Source: Rhodococcus sp. HNM0563 (GTDB lineage: Bacteria; Actinomycetota; Actinomycetes; Mycobacteriales; Mycobacteriaceae). From it: a DNA stretch of 64,000 nt. Numbering within the stretch: the first letter of the stretch is position 1; each line of letters starts with the position of its first letter. Location of the stretch: NCBI RefSeq assembly GCF_012726195.1, contig NZ_JAASAF010000012.1:62001-126000 (forward strand), read 5' to 3'. This document shows, in pieces, positions 42,455 through 52,664 of this stretch. Under the pieces are notes generated by a model. The model was not told the origin of the DNA, ran no database searches, and was given only the letters and a program-made list of their open reading frames with translations. A program made the position numbers and the translations under genes.

Positions 42455-44557
42455 GTGTCGATCACAGACGAGATCCGCACCCTCACCCAGGCGGCCCACC
42501 CCGCCGACTGGACCGACCTGGACACCAAGGCCGTCGACACCGCGCGGATTCTCGCCGCAGACGCCGTCCAGAAGGTCGGAAATGGGCACCCGGGCACCGC
42601 AATGAGCCTCGCTCCGCTGGCCTACACGCTCTACCAGCGGGTTCTGCGACACGACCCGACCGATCCGAAGTGGGTCGGTCGTGATCGCTTCGTGCTCTCG
42701 TGCGGACATTCGAGCCTGACGCTGTACGTGCAGCTGTACCTGTCCGGTTACGGACTCGAACTCGCCGACCTCGAGTCACTGCGCACGTGGGGTTCACTCA
42801 CGCCCGGACACCCCGAGCACGGCCACACCGCGGGTGTCGAGATGACCACCGGGCCGCTGGGTCAGGGCCTGGCCTCCGCCGTAGGCATGGCGATGGCCGC
42901 CCGCCGCGAGCGTGGTCTGTTCGACCCCGAGGCCGCGCCGGGCACGAGCCCGTTCGACCACTACATCTACGTCGTCGCCTCCGACGGCGACATCGAAGAG
43001 GGCGTCACCTCCGAGGCATCCTCGCTCGCCGGCGTGCAGGAACTCGGCAACCTGATCGTCTTCTACGACGACAACAAGATCTCCATCGAGCACGACACCG
43101 CGATCGCCCTCGGCGAGGACGTCTCCAAGCGCTACGAGGCATACGGCTGGCACGTACAGACCGTCGAGGGCGGCGAGAACGTCTCCGCGCTGCTCGAGGC
43201 CGTCGAGAACGCCAAGGCCGTCACCGACCGGCCGTCGTTCATCTCGGTGCGCACCATCATCGGTTACCCCGCCCCGACGAAGATGAACAGCGGCGACGCG
43301 CACGGGGCCGCGCTCGGCGCCGACGAGGTCGCCGCGGTCAAGACCGCCCTCGGATTCGACCCCGAGAAGAACTTCGATGTCGCCGCCGAGGTGATCGAAC
43401 ACACCCGCCGTGTAGTCGATCGCGGCACCAAGGCCCGCGAGGCCTGGCAGGCCGACTTCGATGCGTGGGCCGAGCGTGAACCGCAGCGCAAGGAACTGTT
43501 CGACCGCCTGCACGAGGGCAGCTTCCCGCACGGGTGGGTCGACGCACTCCCCACCTACGAGCCGACCGAGAAGGGACCGGCCACGCGAGCCGCCTCCGGT
43601 AAGGCACTCGCAGCCCTCGGGCCGATCCTGCCCGAGCTGTGGGGTGGGTCCGCCGATCTCGCGGGCAGCAACAACACCACGATCGCCGGGTCCGAGTCCT
43701 TCGGTCCCACATCCATCTCGACGAAGGACTGGACTGCGCAGCCGTACGGCCGCACCCTGCACTTCGGCATCCGTGAGCACGCGATGGGGGCGATCCTCAA
43801 CGGCATCGCGCTGCACGGTCCCACCCGTCCGTACGGCGGTACGTTCCTCGTGTTCTCCGACTACATGCGCCCCGCGGTGCGTCTCGCTGCGCTGATGCAG
43901 ACCCCGGCGATCTACGTGTGGACACACGACTCGATCGGTCTCGGTGAGGACGGCCCGACTCACCAGCCGATCGAGCACCTCACCGCGCTGCGCGCCATCC
44001 CGAATCTGGCGGTGATCCGGCCCGCGGATGCGAACGAGACCTCGTTTGCGTGGAAGTCGGCGCTGGAGAACCGCACCGGCCCCACTGCACTCGCCCTGAC
44101 CCGTCAGAACGTTCCCGTGCTCGAGGGGACACGCGAGAAGGCGGCAGAGGGCGTCGCCCGCGGTGCCTACGTGCTCGCCGAGGCGTCGAACGGCACCCCC
44201 GAGGTCGTGCTGCTCGCGACCGGCTCCGAGGTCGAACTCGCGGTCGCAGCCCGCGACACGCTCGAAGCCGACGGCGTCCCGACGCGCGTCGTGTCGGTGC
44301 CGGTACTCGAGTGGTTCCTCGAGCAGGATCAGGCGTACCGCGATGAAGTACTCCCCCCGTCGGTCAAGGCCCGTGTTTCGGTGGAAGCCGGCCTGGCGAT
44401 GTCCTGGTACCGACTGCTGGGGGATGCGGGGGAAGCTGTCTCACTCGAGCACTACGGCGCCTCGGCCGACTACAAGACTCTGTACCGCGAGTTCGGCATC
44501 ACCGCCGAGGCCGTCGTCGACGCTGCCCGCCGCTCGCTCACCCGTGTGAAGGGATGA
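42455..44557 (+). CDS. tkt: Transketolase
   Basis: 700 residues; TPP enzyme of the pentose phosphate pathway. [22 protein letters not shown] motif [18 protein letters not shown]...NK with [13 protein letters not shown], and second-domain [18 protein letters not shown]. Start GTG 42455 ([18 protein letters not shown]) has AGGAG ten bases upstream and matches the 700-residue length of the M. tuberculosis enzyme. First gene of tkt-tal-zwf-opcA-pgl. Confidence 0.97.
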   Translation: MSITDEIRTLTQAAHPADWTDLDTKAVDTARILAADAVQKVGNGHPGTAMSLAPLAYTLYQRVLRHDPTDPKWVGRDRFVLSCGHSSLTLYVQLYLSGYGLELADLESLRTWGSLTPGHPEHGHTAGVEMTTGPLGQGLASAVGMAMAARRERGLFDPEAAPGTSPFDHYIYVVASDGDIEEGVTSEASSLAGVQELGNLIVFYDDNKISIEHDTAIALGEDVSKRYEAYGWHVQTVEGGENVSALLEAVENAKAVTDRPSFISVRTIIGYPAPTKMNSGDAHGAALGADEVAAVKTALGFDPEKNFDVAAEVIEHTRRVVDRGTKAREAWQADFDAWAEREPQRKELFDRLHEGSFPHGWVDALPTYEPTEKGPATRAASGKALAALGPILPELWGGSADLAGSNNTTIAGSESFGPTSISTKDWTAQPYGRTLHFGIREHAMGAILNGIALHGPTRPYGGTFLVFSDYMRPAVRLAALMQTPAIYVWTHDSIGLGEDGPTHQPIEHLTALRAIPNLAVIRPADANETSFAWKSALENRTGPTALALTRQNVPVLEGTREKAAEGVARGAYVLAEASNGTPEVVLLATGSEVELAVAARDTLEADGVPTRVVSVPVLEWFLEQDQAYRDEVLPPSVKARVSVEAGLAMSWYRLLGDAGEAVSLEHYGASADYKTLYREFGITAEAVVDAARRSLTRVKG

Positions 44558-44562
44558 CCCCG

Positions 44563-45708
44563 ATGACCCAGCAGGTTTCCACTCAGAACGAGAAGTTGGC
44601 GCAGTTGTCCGCCGAAGGCGTGTCGGTATGGCTCGACGACCTGTCGCGTGAGCGCATCGAATCCGGCAACCTCGCCGAACTCGTCGCCACCCGCAGTGTC
44701 GTGGGCGTCACCACGAATCCGTCGATCTTCCAGGCGGCGTTGTCGAAGGGCCACGCGTACGACTCGCAGATTCGCGACCTCGCCGCGGCCGGCGCCGATG
44801 TCGACGCCACGATCCTCGCCGCCACCACCGACGACGTGCGGGCGGCATGCGACGTGCTCGCCCCGGTCTTCGACGCCTCCGGAGGGCTCGACGGACGCGT
44901 GTCCATCGAGGTCGATCCCCGCCTGGCGCACAAGACCGAGGAGACAGTCGAGCAGGCACTCGAGCTGTGGAAGATCGTCGACCGCCCCAACCTGTTCATC
45001 AAGATCCCGGCAACGGTCGCGGGACTGCCCGCCATCGCCCGGGTGATCGGTGAAGGCATCAGCGTGAACGTGACACTGATCTTCTCGGTCGACCGGTACG
45101 AACGAGTGATCGACGCGTATCTCGACGGTCTCACCGCCGCCAAGGCCGCCGGCCACGACCTGTCGCAGATCCGGTCGGTGGCATCGTTCTTCGTCTCCCG
45201 CGTCGATACCGAGATCGATCCGCGGCTCGACGAGATCGGCACCGACGCCGCACTCGCGCTGCGAGGCAAGGCGGGGGTCGCCAACGCCCGCCTCGCCTAC
45301 GCTGCGTACCGGGCGGCGTTCGAAACCGGCGCGCGGTTCCCGTCACTCGAAGCCGCTGGTGCCCACCCGCAGCGGGCCCTGTGGGCCTCGACGGGCGTGA
45401 AGAACCCCGACTACCCCGACACCCTGTATGTCACCGATCTGGTGGCGCCGAACACGGTCAACACCATGCCGGAGAAGACCCTCGAGGCCGTGGCCGACCA
45501 CGGGGAGATCACCGGCGACACCGTCACCGGCAACATCGCGGCCGCCCAGCAGGTCTTCGATGCGCTCACCAAGATCGGTGTCGACCTGCCGGATGTCTTC
45601 CGGAAACTCGAGGACGAAGGCGTCGAGAAGTTCGAGGTCTCGTGGAACGAGTTGCTGGCGGCCACCTCCGAGCAGTTGGCTGCCCACGCTCCGGGCACGG
45701 AGGGCTGA
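44563..45708 (+). CDS. tal: Transaldolase
   Basis: 381 residues. Actinobacterial TalB-like: [34 protein letters not shown] and the Schiff-base lysine in [13 protein letters not shown]. Start ATG 44563 has AAGGG nine bases upstream; ATG 44554, overlapping the tkt stop, is an alternative three codons longer. Second gene of the pentose phosphate operon. Confidence 0.95.
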   Translation: MTQQVSTQNEKLAQLSAEGVSVWLDDLSRERIESGNLAELVATRSVVGVTTNPSIFQAALSKGHAYDSQIRDLAAAGADVDATILAATTDDVRAACDVLAPVFDASGGLDGRVSIEVDPRLAHKTEETVEQALELWKIVDRPNLFIKIPATVAGLPAIARVIGEGISVNVTLIFSVDRYERVIDAYLDGLTAAKAAGHDLSQIRSVASFFVSRVDTEIDPRLDEIGTDAALALRGKAGVANARLAYAAYRAAFETGARFPSLEAAGAHPQRALWASTGVKNPDYPDTLYVTDLVAPNTVNTMPEKTLEAVADHGEITGDTVTGNIAAAQQVFDALTKIGVDLPDVFRKLEDEGVEKFEVSWNELLAATSEQLAAHAPGTEG

Positions 45709-45710
45709 GC

Positions 45711-47252
45711 GTGCGCGAATCCGGCGCGGCGGCGTGGGTCAACCCGCTGCGGGATGGCAGAGACCGTCGTCTTCCTCGTATCGCGGGGCCCTGCGCCCTC
45801 GTGATCTTCGGGGTCACCGGCGACCTCGCCCGACGGAAACTGATGCCCGCGGTCTACGACCTGGCCAATCGGGGTCTGTTGCCGCCCGGATTCGCATTGG
45901 TCGGTTTCGCCCGGCGGGACTGGGCCGACGAGGACTTCGGTGAGATCGTGCACGCCGCGGTCCGTGACCATTCGCGGACCCCGTTCCGCGAAGAGGTGTG
46001 GCAACGGCTCTCCGAAGGAATCCGCTTCGTGCAGGGCTCCTTCGACGACGACAGCGCCTTCGCGGAATTGACTGCCACACTCGAGAAACTCGACCGTGAA
46101 CGCGGTACCGGCGGGAACCATGCGTTCTATCTGTCGGTCCCGCCGGCCGCGTTCCCCGTGGTGTGCGGGCAGTTGTCCCGTTCCGGGCTCGCCGAACCCG
46201 AGAACGGCGCGTGGAGCCGCGTGGTGATCGAGAAGCCGTTCGGACACGACCAGGAAAGCGCCCGCGAGCTCAATTCCGTCGTCGGTGAGGTGTTCTCCGA
46301 GGATTCGGTATTCCGAATCGACCATTATCTGGGCAAGGAAACGGTCCAGAACATCTTGGCGCTCCGTTTCGCGAACCAGCTGTTCGATCCGATCTGGAAC
46401 GCGCACTATGTCGACCACGTGCAGATCACCATGGCCGAGGACATCGGCCTCGGTGGTCGCGCGGGGTATTACGACGGTATCGGCGCGGCCCGCGACGTCA
46501 TCCAGAACCATCTGCTTCAGCTGCTCGCTTTCACCGCCATGGAGGAACCGGTCAGCTTCGCGCCGTCCGAGCTGCGCGCCGAGCGAATAAAGGTGCTGTC
46601 GGCGACCCGTCTCGCCGAGCCGCTCGACGAGACCACCGCCCGCGGCCAGTACACCGCGGGCTGGCAGGGCGGCGAACCCGTGGTGGGGCTGCTCGAAGAG
46701 GACGGGTTCGCGTCCGACTCGACGACGGAGACCTACGCCGCGATCACTCTCGAAGTCGATACTCGCCGGTGGGCGGGAGTGCCGTTCTACCTCCGCACGG
46801 GTAAACGGCTCGGTCGCCGTGTCACCGAGATTGCGGTGGTGTTCAAGCGCGCACCGCATCTGCCGTTCGACACCACGATGACCGAGGAACTCGGCCAGAA
46901 CGCCCTCGTCATCCGGGTGCAGCCCGATGAAGGCGTCACGATGCGTTTCGGCTCGAAGGTCCCCGGCTCCGAGATGGAGGTCCGGGATGTGAACATGGAC
47001 TTCAGCTACGGCCAGGCGTTCACGGTGTCGTCCCCCGAGGCGTACGAGCGGTTGCTGCTCGACGTACTGCTCGGTGAGCCGTCATTGTTCCCGGTGAACC
47101 AGGAGGTCGAATTGTCCTGGCAGATCCTCGATCCGGTGCTCGAGCACTGGGCGAAGTCGGGTCGCCCCGAAGGCTACGAGTCGGGTACGTGGGGCCCCGC
47201 TGCCGCCGACGAGATGCTGCGCCGCTCCGGCCGCGAATGGAGGCGACCGTGA
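45711..47252 (+). CDS. zwf: Glucose-6-phosphate 1-dehydrogenase
   Basis: 513 residues; first oxidative step of the pentose phosphate pathway. Cofactor motif FGVTGDLARRKLMPAVYDL, active-site RIDHYLGKETVQN, EKPFGHD. GTG two bases after the tal stop, with GGAGGG seven bases upstream. Matches zwf2 (Rv1447c) rather than an isolated zwf1. OpcA encoded next is its partner. Confidence 0.97.
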   Translation: MRESGAAAWVNPLRDGRDRRLPRIAGPCALVIFGVTGDLARRKLMPAVYDLANRGLLPPGFALVGFARRDWADEDFGEIVHAAVRDHSRTPFREEVWQRLSEGIRFVQGSFDDDSAFAELTATLEKLDRERGTGGNHAFYLSVPPAAFPVVCGQLSRSGLAEPENGAWSRVVIEKPFGHDQESARELNSVVGEVFSEDSVFRIDHYLGKETVQNILALRFANQLFDPIWNAHYVDHVQITMAEDIGLGGRAGYYDGIGAARDVIQNHLLQLLAFTAMEEPVSFAPSELRAERIKVLSATRLAEPLDETTARGQYTAGWQGGEPVVGLLEEDGFASDSTTETYAAITLEVDTRRWAGVPFYLRTGKRLGRRVTEIAVVFKRAPHLPFDTTMTEELGQNALVIRVQPDEGVTMRFGSKVPGSEMEVRDVNMDFSYGQAFTVSSPEAYERLLLDVLLGEPSLFPVNQEVELSWQILDPVLEHWAKSGRPEGYESGTWGPAAADEMLRRSGREWRRP

Positions 47253-48157
47253 GAGTTCAGTTGCGCGACACGTCCGCGGTGGATGTCAGCAAGAAGATCG
47301 TGGAACTGCGGCGCACGGGCGGTGTCGTCACGCAGGGTCGCGTCCTGACGTTGATCGTGTGTGCGGGCGACGCGCGACGCCTCGAAGCGTCGATCTCGGC
47401 GGCGACCGACGCATCCCGAGAACATCCGTGCCGCGTCATCGTGATCGGCCGGGGACGCATGGACGGCCCCCCGCGACTCGATGCGGAGATCCGGGTCGCC
47501 GGGGAGGCCGGGGCATCCGAGGTGCTGATCCTCGCGTTGCACGGCGAACTCGGCGATCATCAGGAATCGGTGGTCGTCCCGTTCCTGCTTCCGGACACAC
47601 CGGTGGTCGCCTGGTGGCCGAATCAGGCCCCCGCCGTTCCGGCCCTGGATCCGGTCGGGAAACTCGCGGTGCGGCGCATCACCGATGCCACCAATGCGAT
47701 CGATCCGCGGGCCGACATCGTGGGGCGCCTCACGGGCTACCGACCCGGCGACACCGACCTCGCATGGGCCCGGATCACGTATTGGCGTGCGCTGCTCGTT
47801 TCCGCGTTGGATCAACCGCCCTACGAGAAGGTGCTCTCGGCGAGAGTGTCGGGCCTGCACGGGGAGGTCGCGATCGACCTGCTGGCCGGGTGGCTCGCGA
47901 GCCGGCTCGATTGTCCGGTGCAGCGCGCGGTGGGTGAACTGCGTGTCGAACTACACACCGAAACCCAGACGATCGTGCTCGATCGCCCGCAGGACGGGCG
48001 TGTGGCGACATTGCAGCGCACCGACAAGCCCGACGCACTGATCACCCTGGCCCGCCGCGACTCTGCCGAATGTCTCGCAGAGGAACTGCGACGTCTCGAT
48101 CCCGACGAAATCTACGAGGCCGCGCTGGCCGAACTGTCGAAGGTGGAATATGTCTGA
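47249..48157 (+). CDS. opcA: OpcA, glucose-6-phosphate dehydrogenase assembly protein
   Basis: 302 residues, soluble. Opens MRVQLRDTSAVDVSKKIVEL with RRTGGVVTQGRVLTLIV, then VVVPFLLPDTPVVAWWPNQA and DPRADIVGRLTGYRPGDTDL. Required for full activity of the actinobacterial G6PDH. GTG overlaps the zwf stop (GTGA) and has GGAGG five bases upstream; ATG 47237 is an alternative. Confidence 0.94.
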   Translation: MRVQLRDTSAVDVSKKIVELRRTGGVVTQGRVLTLIVCAGDARRLEASISAATDASREHPCRVIVIGRGRMDGPPRLDAEIRVAGEAGASEVLILALHGELGDHQESVVVPFLLPDTPVVAWWPNQAPAVPALDPVGKLAVRRITDATNAIDPRADIVGRLTGYRPGDTDLAWARITYWRALLVSALDQPPYEKVLSARVSGLHGEVAIDLLAGWLASRLDCPVQRAVGELRVELHTETQTIVLDRPQDGRVATLQRTDKPDALITLARRDSAECLAEELRRLDPDEIYEAALAELSKVEYV

Positions 48158-48905
48158 GTTCGGACCCGTGGAGGTCGCGAAGTTCGCCGATGCCGATGCG
48201 GTCGCAAAGGCTGCTGCATCGCAGTTCGTCGAGGCGATCGTCGCTGCACAACGCGAGCGCGTGCAGGCATCTGTTGTCCTGACCGGCGGCGGTACCGGCA
48301 TCGCGGTTCTCGAGCACGTGCGCCGCGATCAAGGCGGTATCGATTGGTCGGCGGTGAACGTGTTCTTCGGCGACGAGCGATTCCTGCCGCCCGGCCACCC
48401 CGACCGCAACGAGGTGCAGGCCCGCGCCGCGTTGCTCGATCTGGTTCCGATCGACGCGTCCCGCGTCCACACGATGCCGGCGCTCGGCGAGAACGGCTGC
48501 ACCACACCCCAGGAGTCTGCTGCTCGCTACGCGGAGGTACTCGCCCAGCACTCCCCCGACAACACCGTCCCCACCTTCGATGTGCATTTGCTCGGCATGG
48601 GCGGGGAGGGACACATCAATTCGTTGTTCCCCCACACCGATGCGGTGCGTGAGGAGACACGGTTCGTCGTCGGTCTCGACGATTCCCCGAAACCTCCGCC
48701 GGCGCGGGTGACATTGACGTTGCCCGCGATTCAGCGGGCCCGACAGGTGTGGTTGCTCGTCACCGGTGAGGCCAAGGCCGACGCGGTTGCCGCAGCCGTC
48801 GGTGGCGCCGATCCGCACGAGATTCCGGCGGCGGGCGCACGGGGCCGCGACCGGACGGTGTGGTTCGTCGATCCCGCGGCGGGAGCGGATCTTCCGACGT
48901 CCTGA
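48150..48905 (+). CDS. pgl: 6-phosphogluconolactonase
   Basis: 251 residues; hydrolyses 6-phosphogluconolactone. SugI/NagB-like fold with VVLTGGGTGIAVLEHV, NVFFGDERFLPPGHPDRNE and VHLLGMGGEGHINSLFPH. ATG overlaps opcA by eight bases. Last gene of the operon; it converges, 13 bases away, with the regulator at 48919, and no hairpin is visible there. Confidence 0.95.
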   Translation: MSEFGPVEVAKFADADAVAKAAASQFVEAIVAAQRERVQASVVLTGGGTGIAVLEHVRRDQGGIDWSAVNVFFGDERFLPPGHPDRNEVQARAALLDLVPIDASRVHTMPALGENGCTTPQESAARYAEVLAQHSPDNTVPTFDVHLLGMGGEGHINSLFPHTDAVREETRFVVGLDDSPKPPPARVTLTLPAIQRARQVWLLVTGEAKADAVAAAVGGADPHEIPAAGARGRDRTVWFVDPAAGADLPTS

Positions 48906-48918
48906 TCGGCGTGCAACT

Positions 48919-49869
48919 CTATGCGCCGCGGAAGCTCGTACGGTAGTCCCGAGGGCTGGTCCCGCAAACCCGCCTGAAGTGGTATCGGAAGGTTTCCGCG
49001 GCGTCGAATCCGGTGGCCCGTCCGATCGCCTCGATCGGACGGTCGGTGCGTTCCAGCAGCGACATTGCCGCTCGAATACGTTGGCGGACAATCCAATCCA
49101 GGGGCGAAAACCCCGTGTACGCCCGAAATCGCCGGTGCAATGTGCGCGGCGACAGGTTCGCTTCGTGCGCGAGGTCCCGAATCGTCCATCGGCGGCCGAC
49201 GTCGTCGCCGACCGCTGCGAGCATGCGCGTGAAGGTCGGGTCGTCGCGCACCGAAATCCGGTCGACGTCGACGAACTGCGACTGATCTGCGTGACGATGC
49301 GGTGTCACCACGAGTCGTCTGGCGATGTCGTTGGCCCGCTCGGGCCCGTGATCGTCCCGGATGAGCGCGATGCTGAGATCGAGGCCTGCCGATGCGCCCG
49401 CGCTGGTGAGGAAATTACCGTCGCGCACGACGATGGCCGCGATGTCCAGCTCGACGGCCGGGAATTCGGACCTCATGAGGTGTTCGTGCCGCCAGTGGGT
49501 GGTGGCCCGGCGACCGTCGAGCAGTCCCGCCTCGGCGAGGGCGAACGCACCGGTGCAGACCGACACCATCCGGGCGCCACGCGCAGCAGCGGTGCGAAGC
49601 AGGTCGCCCCACTCGGCACAACGGTCGCGGTCGACATCACTGACACCGGTCACGATGACGGTGTCGGCGTCGGCGATCGCCTCGATCGGGAACTGAGGGA
49701 CGAGCGCCGCACCGCTGAGCGTGGTCACGCCGGTCTTCGGCCCGCAGGTATGCAGTTCGTAATCGAGTTCGGGTAGCTCGGACCACCGGAATCCCAGAGC
49801 CTCGATCACCGCCCCGTATTCGAGCAAGGTCATACCGTCGTACACCGGAAGCGCCACCACGTGCGACAT
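48919..49869 (-). CDS. GlxA-type transcriptional regulator (DJ-1/PfpI plus AraC HTH)
   Basis: 316 residues. N-terminal DJ-1/PfpI-like domain (1-~185) with the nucleophile-elbow-like MVSVCTGAFALAEAGLLDGR and TTHWRHEHLM. C-terminal AraC domain (~215-316): RWTIRDLAHEANLSPRTLHR and IEAIGRATGFDAAETFRYHF. Such proteins respond to small metabolites and often activate degradation genes. The next genes on the other strand (49971, 50454) are candidates for control. No ligand can be inferred. Confidence 0.9.
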   Translation of the reverse strand: MSHVVALPVYDGMTLLEYGAVIEALGFRWSELPELDYELHTCGPKTGVTTLSGAALVPQFPIEAIADADTVIVTGVSDVDRDRCAEWGDLLRTAAARGARMVSVCTGAFALAEAGLLDGRRATTHWRHEHLMRSEFPAVELDIAAIVVRDGNFLTSAGASAGLDLSIALIRDDHGPERANDIARRLVVTPHRHADQSQFVDVDRISVRDDPTFTRMLAAVGDDVGRRWTIRDLAHEANLSPRTLHRRFRAYTGFSPLDWIVRQRIRAAMSLLERTDRPIEAIGRATGFDAAETFRYHFRRVCGTSPRDYRTSFRGA

Positions 49870-49970
49870 GACCAGATCTTACCGATACATGGCATCACTG
49901 CCACTGTTTCCGCGACAGCGACGGTGGTGTGCTCGAACTGCCCGAGTAGTGAATCCGAGGAGGTTCGTCC

Positions 49971-50162
49971 GTGAGGACCCACACGTTGATCTCGACGCTG
50001 CATCACTTCTTCGCCGGACTGGATGCTGCGACCCTGATCCACCACGGTATTCCCATTCCATCGACACACCTGGCCCGCACAGCACCGGACGCCGATCCGC
50101 AGCTCACTCCTCCTGGTCGTTCCGATCCTGGTCGTCCTGACTCGCCCGCTGCTGCGGCGTAG
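49971..50162 (+). CDS. Small ORF, hypothetical
   Basis: 63 codons from GTG with GAGGAGG seven bases upstream, one of the best ribosome sites in the window. The product begins MRTHTLISTLHHFFAGLDAA and becomes Pro/Asp/Ala-rich. His-rich N-terminus, no domain recognised. Divergent from the GlxA-type regulator. The 291 bases after it, to 50453, hold no other credible gene. Supported by ribosome site and placement only. Confidence 0.45.
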   Translation: MRTHTLISTLHHFFAGLDAATLIHHGIPIPSTHLARTAPDADPQLTPPGRSDPGRPDSPAAAA

Positions 50163-50453
50163 CGCCTCCCACATGAACGCAACGCATCTGCGTCAGGGAA
50201 CGCGGGCCGCGGGCCACACGCAGGGCCCTCAGTGGTGACCTGGTCGGTACGCATCGCGTCGTGCGTGGATCCATGCGGCGGGCTCCTCACGTGGTTGCCG
50301 CGGCGTGTGGCCGCGTGATTTCCCTCTCGTCAAGTTCGACGCGGCGAAGACCCGAACGGTTCCCTCCCCCACCGAATACGTCACCGCAACGTGGGCGCAC
50401 TGCGCGACAATGAGTGGAGCACGACGCCCAGAACGTGGGAGAGGAGGGCCACT

Positions 50454-50942
50454 ATGAGCACCCCGACGACCATCCCCGGAGCTGTTCGCCCCGAGCAGGA
50501 TTGCCCGGACGGCTCGAACCTGGTCACGCTGGGGTATCAGCGCGTGGTCGTGTGTTCACTCGGCGAGATGTGGACCGCCATGACCGATCCCGAGTCCCTT
50601 TCCCGCTGGTACGGCTCCTACACCGGTGACCCCACAACAGGATGGATTCGACTGACCATGTCGGATCAGCACGACACGAGCACCACCGATGTCCGGGTGG
50701 TGACATGTACTCCTCCGACGGGGTTCGTCGTCGACATCGACGGATGGTTGCTCGAAGTGGGGCTGCACTCGATCGGCCGGGTCACCACCGTCGAATTCTC
50801 CCATCGACACGTGCCCCGCTCGCAGGTCGGAGAGATCGGTCCCGGCTGGCAGTACTACCTCGACCGGCTCGAGGCTGCGGTACTCGGGACCCGGCTACCA
50901 CGGTGGGACGAATATCCCGATCTCGCCGACGAGTATCGGTAG
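50454..50942 (+). CDS. SRPBCC (AHSA1-like) domain protein
   Basis: 162 residues. START-like fold: VTLGYQRVVVCSLGEMWTAM, TDPESLSRWYGSYTGDP, a C-terminal helix GPGWQYYLDRLEAAVLGTRL. Hydrophobic-cavity proteins of this class bind lipids or act as small-molecule enzymes. ATG has GAGGAGGG about seven bases upstream. It converges with an ECF sigma gene ten bases away; AHSA1 genes often neighbour ECF42/DGPF pairs. Confidence 0.85.
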   Translation: MSTPTTIPGAVRPEQDCPDGSNLVTLGYQRVVVCSLGEMWTAMTDPESLSRWYGSYTGDPTTGWIRLTMSDQHDTSTTDVRVVTCTPPTGFVVDIDGWLLEVGLHSIGRVTTVEFSHRHVPRSQVGEIGPGWQYYLDRLEAAVLGTRLPRWDEYPDLADEYR

Positions 50943-50952
50943 TCTTCATAGC

Positions 50953-52212
50953 TCACTGCAGCGTGATCTCGGTGAGCTTCATCGACAGGTACCGGCGTTC
51001 AGGCGCGGTACCCGCGAGGTCCAGCGCGCGCCGATACAGGTCGGCGGCTTCATCGTGACGTCCGAGGCGGTGCAGCAACTCGGCTCGGGCTGCGACGTAC
51101 GGGTGGTGGTTCCGAAGGGCCGGTTCGTCGGCCAGGTCCTCGAGCAGAGTCAGTCCCGCAGCGGGACCGTCGCGCATCGCAACAGCCACCGCGCGGTTCA
51201 CCGCGACGATCGGTGATGGCGTCAGGGCGCCCAGCACGTCGTAGAGCGCCACGATCTGCGGCCAGTCGGTGTCGTCGGCGCGCTCCGATTCGTCGTGCAC
51301 CGCCGCGATCGCCGCCTGCACGGCATAGGGGCCGGGACGTCCGCCGGTCAATGCCTCACCGACCAGACACCGACCTTCGTCGATCATCGGGAGGTCCCAG
51401 CGAGCGCGGTCCTGATCGGCGAGCAACACCAGCGCGCCCGACGAATCGGTGCGCGCTTCGCGGCGGGCGTGCACGAGCAGGACCAGGGCAAGAAGCCCGG
51501 TCACTTCACGATCCGACGGGATCAGTTTGCGCAGGATCCGGGCCAGACGGATCGCTTCTTCCGCCAGGTCGAGGCGCTGCAGTGACTCCCCGGTGCTCGC
51601 CGCATACCCCTCGGTGAAGATCGAATACACAACGCCGAGCACCACCGGCAACCGCTCCGGCAGCTCATCGGGTCGCGGCACCCGGAACGGGATGCGTGCA
51701 CCACGAATCTTGTTCTTGGCACGTACGATCCGCTGAGCCATGGTGGTGCGCGGGACGAGGAACGCCCGCGCAACCTCGCCGGTATCGAGTCCGGCGAGGC
51801 AGCGCAGGATCAGCGCGATGCGGTCGTCCGGCGACAACGCCGGATGCGCGCATGCGAAGAAGAGTTCGAGCCGATCGTCGGGCAGGTCGTCGCCCTCAGG
51901 AACCGAGCGGGGCGCGGATCTCTCGGATTCCACTGCGAGGACCGCCAGCCGCTCTGCGTAGGCGCGGTCACGGCGGAGACGATCGAGAGCTCTCCTGCGT
52001 GCAGTGGTGAGCAACCACGCTCCGGGGCGATCCGGGACGCCGTCCATCGGCCAGTGAATCAAGGCGGCCTCGACGGCTTCGGACGCCACTTCCTCGGCGA
52101 GGTCGAGGTCACCGAACCGGTGGACGAGCGCCGCAAGCAGCCGGCCGTGCTCCTCCCGGAACACCGCCTCGATCCGCAGCGCGGAATCTGCGGAGGTGTC
52201 CGGGTCGGTCAC
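50953..52212 (-). CDS. ECF sigma factor, ECF42-type with C-terminal extension
   Basis: 419 residues. Sigma region 2 (about 10-85; HGRLLAALVHRFGDLDLAEE, DRPGAWLLTTARRRALDRLR), region 4 (about 125-175; LILRCLAGLDTGEVARAFLV, TMAQRIVRAK), then a ~200-residue helical extension with TPR-like character that ends YLSMKLTEITLQ. This is the ECF42 layout: it lacks an anti-sigma gene and is preceded by a DGPF gene. GTG 52212 is four bases after the DGPF stop. Signal unknown; the extension is thought to control activity. Confidence 0.9.
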   Translation of the reverse strand: MTDPDTSADSALRIEAVFREEHGRLLAALVHRFGDLDLAEEVASEAVEAALIHWPMDGVPDRPGAWLLTTARRRALDRLRRDRAYAERLAVLAVESERSAPRSVPEGDDLPDDRLELFFACAHPALSPDDRIALILRCLAGLDTGEVARAFLVPRTTMAQRIVRAKNKIRGARIPFRVPRPDELPERLPVVLGVVYSIFTEGYAASTGESLQRLDLAEEAIRLARILRKLIPSDREVTGLLALVLLVHARREARTDSSGALVLLADQDRARWDLPMIDEGRCLVGEALTGGRPGPYAVQAAIAAVHDESERADDTDWPQIVALYDVLGALTPSPIVAVNRAVAVAMRDGPAAGLTLLEDLADEPALRNHHPYVAARAELLHRLGRHDEAADLYRRALDLAGTAPERRYLSMKLTEITLQ

Positions 52213-52215
52213 GAC

Positions 52216-52560
52216 CTACGCCCCGAATTCCGCGATGGGTCGCACCACGACACGGCCGCCGTCGCGGGACCCGGGGCAACGTGCCGCCCAGTCGAGCGCA
52301 ACGTCGAGGTCGGGTACGTCGATGACGTCGTACCCTCCGAGAACCTCACGACTCTCCGCGAACGGGCCATCGGTGACGCTGCGACGGCCTTCGGCGTCCA
52401 CCTGAACGGAGGTGGCGGTGACGAGGTCTTCGAGGGCATGCCCGGAAACAAGGATCCCGGCCTCCTTCAACTCCTTGTCGTATTGCTGCCAATCCTCGAA
52501 GTCGCAGGTGGGCTCGATGTCGGATGCGGTGTCCGCGTAGATCATCAGCATGTACTTCAC
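52216..52560 (-). CDS. DGPF/YCII-domain protein, partner of the ECF sigma factor
   Basis: 114 residues. MKYMLMIYADTASDIEPTCD start, DGPF motif in RRSVTDGPFAESREVLGGYD, and a C-terminal GGRVVVRPIAEFG. YCII-like fold with the conserved His/Asp pocket region. GTG 52560 has AGGAG eight bases upstream. Genome context of this family with ECF42 sigma factors is well established; function unproven. Confidence 0.88.
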   Translation of the reverse strand: MKYMLMIYADTASDIEPTCDFEDWQQYDKELKEAGILVSGHALEDLVTATSVQVDAEGRRSVTDGPFAESREVLGGYDVIDVPDLDVALDWAARCPGSRDGGRVVVRPIAEFGA

Positions 52561-52664
52561 GACAGATCTCCTATGTGGGATGTGCGGCCGGGTTGCCGTA
52601 CATGATGACGACGAACGGACCCGCTCCGAATCGACATACCGCGCGAAAAAATCTTTCGGGGATC

